A stretch of 64,000 nucleotides of DNA from Azorinus chamasolen (GCA_963576725.1 OY755241.1:75573701-75637700), one strand, 5' to 3'; shown: positions 31,500 through 43,383, numbered from the stretch's first letter. Numbers and translations: made by a program. Notes: generated by a model not told the origin, from the sequence alone.

Positions 31500-31740
31500 A
31501 TAGTCAAACAGGCAGAGCCACACACGAAATGACATCGCACCAAACACAATCTAACAAGAAACGGTAAAGCCACAAGACAAAACAACAGGACGTATATCAA
31601 GACGAAATACATTAAACATTAAGCATATTAAACAACAAAATTGACCGTAGGCTGAAAGCAGGAGTGCCGCCTTGGAACGGCCAGCAACAAAATAAGCTAC
31701 TGGGGGACTTAAACCTGGTTTATGGGTACCCAACCTCGTC
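31500..31740 (-). repeat. R6 repeat, inverted diverged copy
   Basis: 'caaacaggcagagccacaca' at one end and 'ccgccttggaacggcc' with 'gggggacttaaacctggttt' at the other match R6 modules in reverse order. Confidence 0.7.
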
Positions 31741-31799
31741 CTTAACCCACTTTCACCAAAGTCAAAATGTAAGCCACAGCGATGTTCAGTGGTGGTGCT

Positions 31800-32215
31800 T
31801 GCTTAGCTGTACGTAAAATTCCTGTCATCTGACCTTGACCTTACTGATAGCAAGGGCTGGGTGCGCAATGGTAGTATTGATGGCGTTTAATGTGTCTGCA
31901 ATTGTATGCCGAAAGCTACAGTGAGTGGTTAGTGAGATATATATAAGACAATGAAAAAACTGCATGTAAAATTTCCAAATCATTTGACATTGACCTTTGG
32001 CTTGCAGGCAGCATAGGTGGAGTTTCAAATGATAGCACAGATGGTATTCAATGTGTATGTCAAGTTTCATGTGTATAAGTGTAGAAATTACTGACACAAC
32101 ACTGGCAAAAACTGTGACAACCAACTGCACCTGAAAGCGTGACAAACGGACGGACAGACCGACGGAAATGTTCAAAACATAATACCCCTGACTTTCGTCA
32201 ACGGCGGCATAAACA
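31800..32215 (+). mobile_element. Tandem-core repeat, right-end copy
   Basis: Ends 'gtgacaaacggacggacaga', 'ccgacggaaatgttc' and 'aacataatacccctgacttt' with 'cggcggcataa'. Upstream are two diverged core units, each with a 'tgacc/attgaccttt' box and '(c)aatgtgt(c/a)tg'. It resembles the ends of the families at 7.75 and 47.8 kb. Confidence 0.6.
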
Positions 32216-33395
32216 GTAAATTCGAGAATACCCATCAAACAAATTTGGATCTACACAGTTTGGAAAGTAAACTTATATATTATATATCTAGTCTACAGTA
32301 CTCTTCTGACGAGAGTCAAAACTGTCAGAAACTACTAAATTTACACACGATATCTGTAAATTTAAACATAATCTGTAAATTTTAAGATAGCCAATCCGTA
32401 AATTTACAATTTAGGACATTGACCATTTTGAAGATTTCCGTAAATTACAGCAGGGAACAGGATGTGTCCTAAGAGTCACGTACGTAGGGGGCAAAATACA
32501 GGAATAGTCCCCACACACTATATTATATACAATATATAACACTGACTCGACCTAATATTTTGTGTGTGTGACTTTTTAGACCATCTAGATCCACTATTTG
32601 GCCCCCTGTGCTTCAGGTGTTCAAAATCCCGAATACCCACACCTTTTAAAATGTTGCTTTTTAGGGTTTTGTGGAGGTATATCTGCTTTTCCTGATTGTG
32701 TACTTCAATCCTTCATTTAACTCATGAAATTCCTTACGTCTTCGTCGTTATTGAAGGTAGACATGCCCGAGGTCGTCATGTTTTAATGAAGGTAAATGCC
32801 TCAGCTGGCCATGGTCTTCGTCTAAAGTCGGGGCTTACTCGTATGACTGTCACCTAACTTAAATGTTGTACTGACTTGTATGGTGTACATTAAGACTTGA
32901 TTAACCTAATCTCACACACAAAGGTTCTTGATCACAAATCGGTCAAATATATACTGCACAAGAAAGGTTAAGTTCAAGACACTCACTACTCCTAATTAAC
33001 ATTTTAGTGATGTTGAAATATGTAGATCTATTTCTAAATAATTTTCAAAAGTAGATCTACCATGAACAATATAAGTACCATGAACAATATAAGGCAGAAT
33101 TATCAGCCTTTTAAAGTTATATTCAACTTACCTGTGTTTTACTACAACCCCCCCCCCCCCCTTCACACACAAAAACACACACACATAGACCTTCCTATCT
33201 TGCCGTGGTTCTGGGGCTTAATTGTCACTGGGAATGTTTTTGTTTATTGGACGGAGATGACCACCTCAGCCAAGAACTGAAAGGAAGGCAGGTTGGTGGT
33301 TTTTATCCCATGCACTGCTTTGCAGCGAATGAGATTAGCCGAAATAATATTTCTGATATCAACCCTTATCATTTCATCTCATCATTCATCGGCGC
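32216..33395. other. No gene; C-run, CA-run and a short repeat
   Basis: Mostly featureless. A C12 run and CA-rich tract lie at 33149-33185. 'cttcctatcttgccgtggtt' followed by 'ctggggcttaatt' (33191-33223) is the inverse of 62415-62463, so both belong to one dispersed repeat. Confidence 0.5.
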
Positions 33396-33446
33396 TATAT
33401 GACCTATTCAATGTTGCAGTGCCGTAAAAACCAACTCGCTCACATT
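33396..33446 (-). repeat. SINE head fragment, inverted
   Basis: 'tatatgacctattcaatg' and 'agtgccgtaaaaaccaac' are the complement of the SINE head seen at 63680. Confidence 0.7.
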
Positions 33447-33518
33447 CACTCCTATTTTTTCGGCTCGATATCTGAAAGTGGTTTTTACAATCGGAAAACG
33501 GATGACGTAGTAAGTTAG

Positions 33519-34275
33519 GCTCATGAAATATGTCTAAAATGAGTTAAAATGTCCCTAAATTGACGTTTTGTAACATTAGTGGCCGAAAAAAAAAACTTTG
33601 CGTTTTTAGACAAAGCTGAAATTTCGTATTTTCTACATAAGAGAAAGGCAGATAACTCTCGGGCCATCCGATCCTCGGGTGCTCCGCTTCAATTGCAATT
33701 ATTTTCAACCGGAGGGGAATTTTCCCACAAAACAAAGATTATATAGAAGGAAAAATGTTTTTATCTACACGCTGGTACCAAATATCCTATATTTTGTGTC
33801 CGTTTTAGCGAGTACGAGGAGCAAATACCTTCAGAAAATCGTTTCTTATTTAGTCGGAAACAATATAGTAAGTTGGTGAGCAAGTGCTCGATATCACTAA
33901 AATCCCTATTTGGGATCGAATCTGACGCTCTTTTTGGTAGATCCTGAAAACACGGTTTTCTGAAGGTATTTGCCCCCGTACTGGCTAAAACGGAGACAAA
34001 GTATGGGATATTTGGTACCAGCGTGTAGATAAAACATTTTTCTTTCTATATAATCTTTGTTTTGTGGGAAAATTCCCCTCCAGTCGAAAATAATTGCAGT
34101 TGAAGCGGAGCGCCAGAGGATTGGATGACCCAAGAGTTATTTGCCTTTCTCGTATTTAGAATATACGAAATTTCAGCTTTGTCTCAAAACACCCCAAGCT
34201 TAATTTTTTCGGCCCCAAATGTTACAAAACGTCAATTTAGGGACATTTTAACTTATTCTAGACATATTTCATGAC
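33519..34275. mobile_element. Fold-back element with ~330-bp arms
   Basis: Left arm ~33519-33846 and right arm ~33950-34275 are inverted. Shared stretches include 'aatgtccctaaattgacg', 'aatttcgtattttctac', 'aggggaattttcccacaaaa', 'atctacacgctggtacca' and 'accttcagaaaa'. The loop is ~100 bp. The arms are diverged by roughly 10-15 percent by eye. Open frames are translations of the arms. It directly abuts the left end of the larger fold-back at 34294. Confidence 0.88.
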
Positions 34276-34588
34276 CCTAAGGACTGTGGACGTAGGCATA
34301 TGAAACGCAGTAGCTGTCTCCTGTTGTGGAATTTCTTCATGTCTTGTTCTAATTCAGTGTTATCATGTCTAAACGTCATGTTATATGTAAACTTGCCGGT
34401 GAATTGTGTTATTATGGACGACGGCTATGTTATGTTACAAAGTAGGTTCATTTTGTTAAAGAACAATCTGAACTTGTCTATATGATATGTTTGTATAGTA
34501 AATGCATGTGTTGTTTTGTCAATATGTGATGTTGACTTGTCCAAACAACGTTAAAATGTTATGTTAAAATGTATTGTTATTATGTTAA

Positions 34589-35397
34589 AGGGGACGTCCC
34601 TACATTTGACGCGTTTCCAAAACACTTATAATATACAAAACTCATTTGTTAATATGCTGAAAAGTAGCATATTTTAAAAAAAAACACATCCAATTACCGT
34701 TTATAATGACAAAACATCCATGTGTTTGATATTGCCGATCCCGATTTTACCGCCCGATGCTTAGTTTTATTTGGGTTGGTTTTTAGTTTCGTAACGGTTC
34801 GCACTATTCGCGATTCCCCGACCACTTCCGAGAAAACTATTAGGTAAACAATGGAGGGATCGGGTTATTATAGGCAAAACGCGGAAGAATTTAACGGAAA
34901 AGGCCGACAATATTGTGTTGTAGAACAAAAATTATCAGTATTGATGAAATCGGTTCATTTGTATAACAGGGGCATTGTTCGATATAAGTATAAATTGGCA
35001 ACCGTCGTAATAATGATAGAGCATAACAGATACCAAGTTTTATGATATTTATGCTTTCGGGGGATCACCTCCCTTCAGAATTTATTATCTTCACCACAGC
35101 AGGTGTTAAGTGCTTGTGTGGCGGCCGTAAAACGTGGCCCCGTACTTCATTCTCAGTGTTATACCTTCTGATCCTTCGAGATAATGAATTTCAGTACTTC
35201 TTGTTCTGAAAATTTAATACCGTTAAGCAGGTGCTAGGGGGCGTGAGCAGTGTTGCACTCAATTACTGCTCATGAACAGATTCAATAAAACCGAGTCTGC
35301 AATTTTCTCTTTTTGTGTTGCAATTTTTGCTTTCGGGGGATCACCTCCCTTTAGAATTTATTTTTGCAAATATGCGATCATTGTAGGGACTTCCTCT
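34589..35397. mobile_element. TTAA-flanked DNA element, non-autonomous
   Basis: TTAA at 34585-34588 and 35398-35401 flank inverted ends AGGGGACGTCCCTACA and AGAGGAAGTCCCTACA (right end complemented), agreeing at 14 of 16 positions. TTAA duplication fits piggyBac or Kolobok. No transposase is present. The 64-codon frame at 34851-35045 has no known motif. The right part contains R7 sequence (35049-35085 and 35121-35361), either inserted or part of the element. Confidence 0.75.
35121..35361 (+). repeat. R7 repeat, copy B, with a partial third copy just upstream
   Basis: Same order of boxes as copy A, including the extra upstream 'ccgtacttcattctcag' shared only by A and B. 35049-35085 repeats the 3' terminal 'gctttcgggggatcacctcc' alone, as if two copies were joined head to tail. 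Confidence 0.85.
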
Positions 35398-35963
35398 TTA
35401 AGAAGTGAAGTTATCTTGTCTAGAGCATGTTTGTCAAAATACTGTGTTGTCTTGTCCATAAGGCTTGCTATTATGCTGAAAAACTTCTATTATGTCGCAC
35501 TTTTTGTGTTAGTTTGTCTACCTGTCGTTCTAACTTGTTTAATCAGTGTCATACTATGCTAATGGCCTATACTATTATGTTACATTTAGCAGTTTCATCC
35601 TATCAGGGAGCAATGTGAGATTGTCTATACGACATGTTATCATGTAAAGTGCACGTGCTGTTTTGTTAATATATAGTGCTGACTTGTCCAAACTGTGTCC
35701 TATCATGTTAAACGGCTATGTTATTATGTTAAAAAGTAGTTCCATTTTGTTAAAGAGCAATGTGAACTTGTCTATACGATGTGTTATGTTAAATGCACGT
35801 TGTGTTTTGTCAATATATAGTATTGACTTGTCCAAACTATGTCATGTTAAACGGCCAGCTGATTATATTGAGGGGGGGGGGGTGTTTCAGGAAAATTTAG
35901 AAATCTACATCGCATTTCCTGAAGTCTGGGCAGTCATCACTAGATGACCCTTGGTCAAACCCT

Positions 35964-36912
35964 TCAGTTCAGTTCATTTATGACACTCCTTATTTCTTCA
36001 CTAGTGAGGGTATCTGTAGGGGCTACAGCAGTAACCACGGGAGCAGGTGCTGCAACTGTAACATGCCTACAGATAGGTTGTTTCAGTTTCCTTCTGTTCT
36101 TTTTTCCCAGCCAACACTGGACAGCTTTGGTGATAACTGACTTGCTCTCCATTTATAGCTACATGCATCAAACACTCCAACATGCTAGAACTCAACCTAG
36201 TTCTGTGTTTTGTTTTAACCGTCTTCATAACAATTGCGCCTCTCTCAGACCAAGCATTGGAGAATGGAAGAGAGGCTGCTGCCTCGGCTACATAGGTCAG
36301 TTCAGGGTTAAAATGCCTGAGCCCTGTACTTCTTAGGTTGTTTAGTAGCAACTACATTGTAGGTGTCATTGATGACTCTCCAATCAAAACTGTATTTGGT
36401 AGGTTTGACAATGATATTTGAATACTTTCCCCTGTACCATCAGTTTTTCCTTTTTTACATCATTGTCAAAGAAATGATCAGCCAATAGTGACACTTGTTC
36501 TGAACCATAATCATTGAAGTAGAGCTCTCCTAACTTTGGTGGTGCTGTTGGGTAAAAATGTTGAAAGCTGAGACATTTGCTGATGTATCACTGAATCTTT
36601 TGTCCACATTTTTTAGCAAACTGTCGATGTAATTTTCGAGGAGGTTTTGTATTTCTCTAGATGCCTTTTCTTTCAGTTTTAAATCTGCACAAATGGCAGA
36701 GTAAGAATCAATATCATGTGCCAGTTTTTTCAAAAGGCTCTCACTTTCTTGGATTTATTTCAGCTTGTATTTGCAATGATTAGCTGCAGTCACTATGCAT
36801 GAGAAATTCAATGAGCCCCTCTGAAATTTCCTGGACAAGTTAGAGAGCACTGGCAGCACTTCATTCAAAATGTAAATGGTCCCTAGAAACTTCAAACAGG
36901 GTTTGCTTCTGA
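35964..36912 (-). pseudogene. hAT-like transposase C-terminal half (ZNF862-type)
   Basis: Leftward frames give LGTIYILNEVLPVLSNLSRK, then FQRGSLNFSCIVTAANHCKY. After a stop come SLLKKLAHDID and YIDSLLKNVDKRFSDTSANV with SAFNIF, then KLGELYFNDYGSEQVSLLAD. The dimerisation part is AAASLPFSNAWSERGAIVMK, TVKTKHRTRLSSSMLECLMH and VAINGE. SNA.SERG..MK..KT..R.RL is the hAT C-terminal (dimerisation) signature, and the spacing agrees with ZNF862-like domesticated or mobile hAT proteins. Stops and shifts at ~36350-36410, 36530 and 36760 make it dead. It ends abruptly at 36912 against an R6 fragment and lies in the left arm of the giant fold-back. Confidence 0.8.
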
Positions 36913-37135
36913 TGGCGGTACTTCCATATTCCCCCTTGTATGTTTGTTTTGTCTTTGTGCGTCTCTTGATGTTTTTAGCTCACCAGAGCACAAAGTGCTC
37001 AGTGTGAGCTTTTGTGATTGCCTGATGTCCGTCGGAGTGCGTCGTCCGTCGTCAACAATTTGATTTTTTAAAAATCTTCTCTGAATCTACAGGGTTCTCA
37101 GCTTTCATCTTTGGCACATAGTATCATACTTTTAT
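36913..37135. repeat. R6 fragment followed by inverted pearl-like right end
   Basis: 36913-36975 has 'ggcggtacttccat' and 'tgtctttgtgcgtctc' of R6. 36978-37135 is the complement of the 9699-11371 right terminus ('agctcaccagagcacaaagt', 'cctgatgtccgtcgg', 'caacaatttga'). Confidence 0.8.
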
Positions 37136-37379
37136 CATGTTAAATGGCAATGTTATTATGTTAAAAAGTAGTCTCATCTTGTTTCAGATCAATTTTAACT
37201 TGTCTATGTAATAAGATAGCATGTTAAATACAAGTGTTAGTTTGTCAATGTGTAGCATTGTCTGGTCCAATTTAGGTCTTATAATGGTCGACGGCTATGT
37301 TACTATGTTACAAAGTAGTCGCATCTTGATAGAGAGCAATGTGAACTTGTCTATATAATATGTTATATTATAACATAAC

Positions 37380-38620
37380 ACGTGGCTTCAGCGTGACGTA
37401 ACACTATCATTTATTTTTTGATAATCATGGGCATATAATCACTAGTGAATAACATTCGAACGACCGAATGACATTCGAACGATTCATACGCGCTGTCAAA
37501 ACAAACAAACTGGCGGACGGTGGTCGACCTACCTGTCCACGATTGAGTCACGATAGATGGCAAAGGATTGTTGGCACTTGCGCCTTAATTTCGATAAAAT
37601 AATACAATTTGGAATCGCTGTCAGGAATCATATACCAAATGTATGCCAAAAAAGACCTACCAGCTACTCTGACCCATACAATCAATTCTATATTTAAATT
37701 AAAATGCCTCCTCAACTTTGCATTTTCTTCACCGCATGTCCTTTTGTTTATGCAGATTTCTACTCATACAAATATCTCATCAATCAACAACAATAGTCAT
37801 CTGAATCCAGCACAGCACAAACATATTTCAAATATGCTATACTCACTAACTCAGCTGATCGCGAAAATCTTCCTCCTGTTCCAACACATTTTATGCAGCA
37901 GTTCGTACTGAATCTTTTGTCCATTTCAAACATTTTCACTGAACTTGAATCGAGATTTTTTTTCTCGGTGGAAATGTCCATGTCCATGTGTATACATACA
38001 ACACTAATGAAGGGCTTAATATACCAAAACGAAGGCGCATTTCGAATCCCATTAACAGTGAGTGTCGGACGTGTTGGCGACTACAGGTATGTAGGTCTTC
38101 ATGTAAATGGCGCGCTTTACACAGACACATGTTGTGTACAATGACGTCATAATGTGACGTGTTTGTAACTATGTATGTCGAAACTGTAACTCAAAAATTA
38201 TTTTGACGTGTTTCTGTATGTTTTTGTATCATAAACTATCACAGTTAAATTGAATACCAGAGAGGTCTGAATTAGATCCTGGTTGATATGACAGTAAGTA
38301 AAAAATAAAGTTGGAAAATTTGGACCTACTTTGTCCCAGTTACCTAGCGAACCTAATAACACCTTTCATTCATCATTTCTATATGTAAGGAGAATTTATA
38401 ACAATCCACGTTACTGCTGAAATATTGGCTGCAAATAACATTTGTGTGTGTTATGTTATAAATAGGATCTTGCATTCGTGTTCATGATTATTGGATTTAT
38501 TAAATTCGTCTTTTTAAAACGATAAAAAAAACTCGCTAAAGCTCGTTTTTTATCGTTTTAAAAAGACTCATTTAATAAATCCAATAATCAAGAACACTCA
38601 TGTAAGATCCTCTATTTAAA
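37380..38620. other. Unidentified insert in the giant fold-back; long hairpin at its right side
   Basis: This sequence lacks the ~144-bp subrepeats and separates two blocks of them. It holds CG-containing stretches ('cattcgaacgaccgaatgac'). Open frames (37609-37911, 37893-38144) have no known motif. The right side, 38461-38616, is a fold-back with ~75-bp arms ('tattggatttattaaa', 'ctttttaaaacgata') meeting at 'actcgctaaagctcg'. A related centre, 'cacgagctttagcgagtg', occurs at 53684-53701. Confidence 0.5.
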
Positions 38621-39421
38621 TGCGCGTTTTATCTTGTCAATATGTAATGATGACTTGTCCAATTTAGGTCTTATGTTAAACTTGAGTGCGAACTTGTCTA
38701 CATAATATTTTATCATGTTAATGCACGTGTTGTATTGTCAACATGTACTGATGACTCGTCCAAGTTAGGTCTTATTATGTTTAACTGCTATGTTATTATG
38801 TTACAAAGTAGTCCCATCTCGTTCAAGAGCAATGCGAACTTGTCTTGATAATGTTATCATGTTAAACGCACGTGTTTTCTTGTCAATATGTAGCGTTGAC
38901 GTGTCCATTGTATATTTTATTATGTTACAAAGTAGATTCATCTTGGTAGAAAGCAATGTGATGTATGTGGCTTTGCCTCCGGTAATGTCTTGTCAAAATG
39001 TAATGTTGACTGGTCTAATGTGTGTCTTATTATGTTCAACGGCTATGTTATGATGTAACAAGGTAGTCTCATCTTGTTAAAGAGCTATGTGAACTTGTCT
39101 ATATACTATGTTATTATGCCAAATGCCCATGTTGTCTTCTTAGTTTGTCGTATTGACATGTCTAAAACGTGTCTGATTATGTTAAAAGGCTGTGTTATTA
39201 TGTTACAAAGTAGGTTTGTCCTGTTAAGGAGTAATGTGAACTTGTCTAGTTAATGTGTTATTATTTCGAAGAGTAGTGTAATTATGTGAAGAACGTGTAT
39301 TATTATGTCAAACAATTGTATTATTCTGTTAAATGCGAGTTAATTTGTCTGAAAATCATGCCAACTTCATGTTCAATACACGTGCTGTGATGTCAAAACA
39401 CCATGCTATCTTGTTAAATCG

Positions 39422-39700
39422 TTGTCTTGTTCAAATTGGTGTTGTTCACTGTATGACGCATGCGCAGTAGATGCTGGTGAAACCGACATAATGACTGGGC
39501 ACGCAGACACACGGACTTATAATTCGGACGGTTTTGAAGATCCATACGGAATACAAGCTGTTCTCAATTTCATAATCTCTGTTTCATCACTGAGCCCTAC
39601 GCAACGCATTTCATATAAAGACACTTTGCACACTATATCAGGGGTAATCTGTTTGTTTTCAAAAGCAGCCACTACTCTCTCTAAACCAATATTTCTTTAA
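39422..39700 (+). CDS. Hypothetical 92-codon frame in the centre of the giant fold-back
   Basis: It is the only open frame of note in the non-repeated middle segment. It starts with an alternative (TTG) codon in the available reading; the first ATG is internal. The middle part (DGFEDPYGIQAVLNFIISVS) looks protein-like, but no family is recognised. It may be the remains of a gene carried by the element, or chance. Confidence 0.2.
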   Translation: MSCSNWCCSLYDACAVDAGETDIMTGHADTRTYNSDGFEDPYGIQAVLNFIISVSSLSPTQRISYKDTLHTISGVICLFSKAATTLSKPIFL

Positions 39701-40616
39701 ACTGACTCTATTTCCAGTCTCAAAATATATCGCACATGTCAAAACGCTTTGAACAGTAACTGCTATCCTCACAACATGATAAATTAAGTCAACAAGATCG
39801 CTTGATTAGTAAACAAGATAACACCATTATTTGACATAATATATCATACAGACAAGTTCACAATTCTCTTTAACAAGATGAGGAGACAGCTTTGTAACTT
39901 AACATAGTCGTTTAACATAATCGGACCTATATTGGACAAGTCAACACTACATATTGACAAGACAACATGTGCGTTGAACATGATATAGACATGTTCATTG
40001 TTCTTTATCAAGATAAGACTACTTTGTAACATAATAACATAGCAGTTTAACATAATAAGACATAAATTGGACAAGTCGACAAAACATATTGACAAGACAA
40101 CACGTGCGCCGAACATGATACAATATTATATAGACAAGTTCACAATTGTTCTCTAACAAGATGGGAGTTCTTTGTAACATAATAACATAGCAGTTTAACA
40201 TAACAAGACATAAACTGGACAAGCCAACACTGCATATTGACAAGACAACACGTGCGTTGAACATGGTAACATATTATATAGAGTAGACAAGTTCACATTG
40301 TTCTTTCACGAGATGAAACTACTTTGTTACATAATAATATAGCAATTTAACATAAGACCTAAGTTGCACAAGTCAACACTATATATTGACAAGACAACAC
40401 ATGCTTTTAACATGATAACATATTATGTAGACAAGTTCACATTGCTCTCTAACAGGACGGAACTATTTTGTAACATAATAACATAGCAGTTTAACATAAT
40501 AAGATCTAAAACGGACAAGTAAACAGTACATATTGACAAGACAACACGTGCGTTTAACATGAAAACATTATATAGACAAGTTAACATGGTTCTTTAACAA
40601 GATGAAACTACTTTTT

Positions 40617-42486
40617 ATACGCCCGAAGGGTCGTATTATGTTATGGTCTCCATCGTCTGGCCGTCTGGCTGGGTGTCCGTCTGTCCGTCTGTCTGTCTGT
40701 CCGTCTGTCTGTCCGTCCGTCCGTCCGTCCGTCCGTCCGTTAGCAAATTCGTGTCCTGGCTATAACTTACTCATTTTTTCTCCGATTTTCAAAATTCTTT
40801 CACACAAATGTTCAGTATCACTTGAAGGTGTGTCGCGTACAAAACCCAATTGTGAACTTTCAAGGTCAAGGTCACAAATAGGGCGTTAGCAATTTTCGTG
40901 TCCTTGCTAAAACTTACTCATCTTTTCACCAATTTTCAAAATTCTTTCACACGTATGTTCAGTATCACTTGAAGGTGTGTCGCGTACAAAACCCAATGGT
41001 GAACTTTCAAGGTCAAGGTCACAAATAGGGCGTTAGCAATTCTGTCCGTCCGTCCGTTAGCAAATTCGTGTCCTGGCTATAACTTACTCATTTTTTCTCC
41101 GATTTTCAAAATTCTTTCACACAAATGTTCAGTATCACTTGAAGGTGTGTCGCGTACAAAACCCAATTGTGAACTTTCAAGGTCAAGGTCACAAATAGGG
41201 CGTTAGCAATTTTCGTGTCCTTGCTAAAACTTACTCATCTTTTCACCAATTTTCAAAATTCTTTCACACGTATGTTCAGTATCACTTGAAGGTGTGTCGC
41301 GTACAAAACCCAATGGTGAACTTTCAAGGTCAAGGTCACAAATAGGGCGTTAGCAATTCTGTCCGTCCGTCCGTTAGCAAATTCGTGTCCTGGCTATAAC
41401 TTACTCATTTTTTCTCCGATTTTCAAAATTCTTTCACACAAATGTTCAGTATCACTTGAAGGTGTGTCGCGTACAAAACCCAATTGTGAACTTTCAAGGT
41501 CAAGGTCACAAATAGGGCGTTAGCAATTTTCGTGTCCTTGGTAAAACTTACTCATCTTTTCACCAATTTTCAAAATTCTTTCACACATATGTTCAGTATC
41601 ACTTGAAGGTGTGTCGCGTACAAAACCCAATGGTGAACTTTCAAGGTCAAGGTCACAAATAGGGCGTTAGCAATTCTGTCCGTCCGTTAGCAAATTCGTG
41701 TCCTGGCTATAACTTACTCATTTTTTCTCCGATTTTCAAAATTCTTTCACACATATGTTCAGTATCACTTGAAGGTGTGTCGCGTACAAAACCCAATTGT
41801 GAACTTTCAAGGTCAAGGTCACAAATAGGGCTTCAGTATCACTTGAAGGTGTGTTGCATACAAAACCCAATTGTGAACTTTCAAGGTCAAGGTCACAAAT
41901 AGAGCGTTAGCAAATTTTGTGTCCTGGCTGTAGCTAACTAGACCTACATCATTACCTTTAAGGTCAGTCATATTTGAAGGTGAAAGGTTAAACGCACTTA
42001 TGTCACGTTCGGTTTAAACTTTCTCGACTTTTTTTCCAAAGTTCAAAAAAGTCTGAAAGTCTGAAAATGATTGCTATGTACACTGTTCTTACCATGCTCA
42101 TATCTTGGATATTTATTCACTTATTTCAAACTTGTTCATTCTGGAGTTATTGCCCTTTGATAGTTTCGGGTAGCAATTTCACTCCTCCTTTATTTTTCAA
42201 CATAATTTCTTCAAACTGTGGGCTCTCTTCTAATTATTTGTTGTAAAGAAAATGTTTCTTTGTTATTCCTTTTACCTGCTACTTTTTTTTCAAAATAAAT
42301 GCTCCTTTTTCAGCTTTCAGTAGGCCCAAAGACAAATAAAAGATTACTATTACAATAAGCAGTTTTACTCTCCTTGCTATTGCCTTAGCCCTAATAGACC
42401 TCATATGCGCAACTTCTGAAGGTTCACACATTGTGTAAATAGAACAGCCTTCGGGCGTATATTGCCCCGTCTCGCGGTGCTCTTGT
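40617..42486 (+). mobile_element. Tandem-core element with 317-bp higher-order repeat, in the right arm of the fold-back
   Basis: The left end 'tacgcccgaagggtcgtatt' and right end 'cagccttcgggcgtatattg', 'ccccgtctcgcggtgctc' contain inverted CGCCCGAAGG/CCTTCGGGCG. The core repeats 'tagcaaattcgtgtcctgg' at 40741, 41058, 41375 and 41688 (317, 317, 313 bp). Each unit consists of two related ~150-bp halves, told apart by 'cccaattgtg' versus 'cccaatggtg'. The higher-order copies are almost identical, so they were homogenised recently. A CCGT/CTGT microsatellite (40676-40741) precedes them. No coding capacity. Confidence 0.85.
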
Positions 42487-42960
42487 TAACATAATAACAT
42501 AGCAGTTTAACATAATAAGACATGCATTGGACAAGTCAACACTACATCTTGACAAGACAACATGGGCGTTTAACATAACATGTTATGTAGACAAGTTCAC
42601 ATTGTTCTTTAACAAGATGAAACTACTTTGTAAAACAATAGCATGGCATTTTAACATAATAAGACATTAATTGGACAAGTCAACACTACATATGGACAAG
42701 ACAACACGTTCATTCAACATGATCACATATTATATCGACACGTTCACATTGCTTCTTAACATGATAACATATACAGACAAGTTAACAATGCTCTTTAACA
42801 AGATGTTGAATAATAACATAGGTGTTGTATAATAATAATAAGACAGTGTTTCGACATAATGGCACGGTTTTTAGACATGACAAGCCTGAATTTGAACAAG
42901 GCAAGAATGAATGTGACAACAGGAGACAGTTACGGCGTTCCATATAGGCAGGTCGCATGC

Positions 42961-43383
42961 ATCATATCAAACGCTTTTGTGATGAGGACGGAATAATAGG
43001 AAAGAACGGAAATATAGGAATCGAGAATATGGTCAGACCCCGTTCCACGAATATTGTTAAGTTATTGCTAAGAATAAGACTGAACCGTGGGCTTAAGTCT
43101 GTTAAAATCTTTTGCTAATAAAGTTTTTGCGTTTTACGAACGTTCTTATGTATTTGTTAAGTTAAGAACGAATAACATTCTTATCTTTCGATTCTTTTCG
43201 GTTGCTATCGCACTACTCGTCAATTGGGGGAACATTTGCACTAATTTTGCGCGTGCTGTCACTGTCAGTCTGCTGCATAATTGGAGGTTGCCAGAAAGAG
43301 AAACCCCAGCTGGGAAGAATTGGAGAAATTATGGGTCATGGAAGAGATCCTCAGTAGATCTGAGGATCTCTTTGGAATATAAA
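42961..43383. other. No gene recognised
   Basis: A 99-codon plus frame (43087-43386) shows no known motif. Confidence 0.35.

Larger units (their letters stand above)
34294..42960. mobile_element. Giant FB/TU-like fold-back element, 8.7 kb, arms of ~144-bp subrepeats
   Basis: The termini are inverted. 'ctgtctcctgttgt' (~34313) plus 'cttgttct' and 'tcatgtctaaa' on the left match, in reverse, 'acaacaggagacag' (~42920), 'gaacaag' and 'tttagacatga' on the right. The left arm is built of units with 'gtgaacttgtctat', 'ttgtcaatatgta', 'gttgacttgtcca' and 'gttattatgttacaaagtag'. The right arm has the same units inverted ('gacaagttcac' at 39851, 40132, 40286, 40430, 40574). The middle (~39420-39780) is not repeated. 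Arms of tandem subrepeats around a unique centre are the hallmark of Drosophila FB and sea-urchin TU elements. Insertions in the arms are at 34589-35397, ~35870-37135, ~37380-38620 and 40617-42486. The target duplication is unresolved. Confidence 0.75.

Noticed and set aside
31825..32238. 137-codon minus-strand frame
   Set aside because: It coincides with a tandem-core repeat end and has no protein-like features.
35964..36336. Plus-strand frame of 130 codons
   Set aside because: It is the antisense shadow of the hAT transposase on the minus strand.
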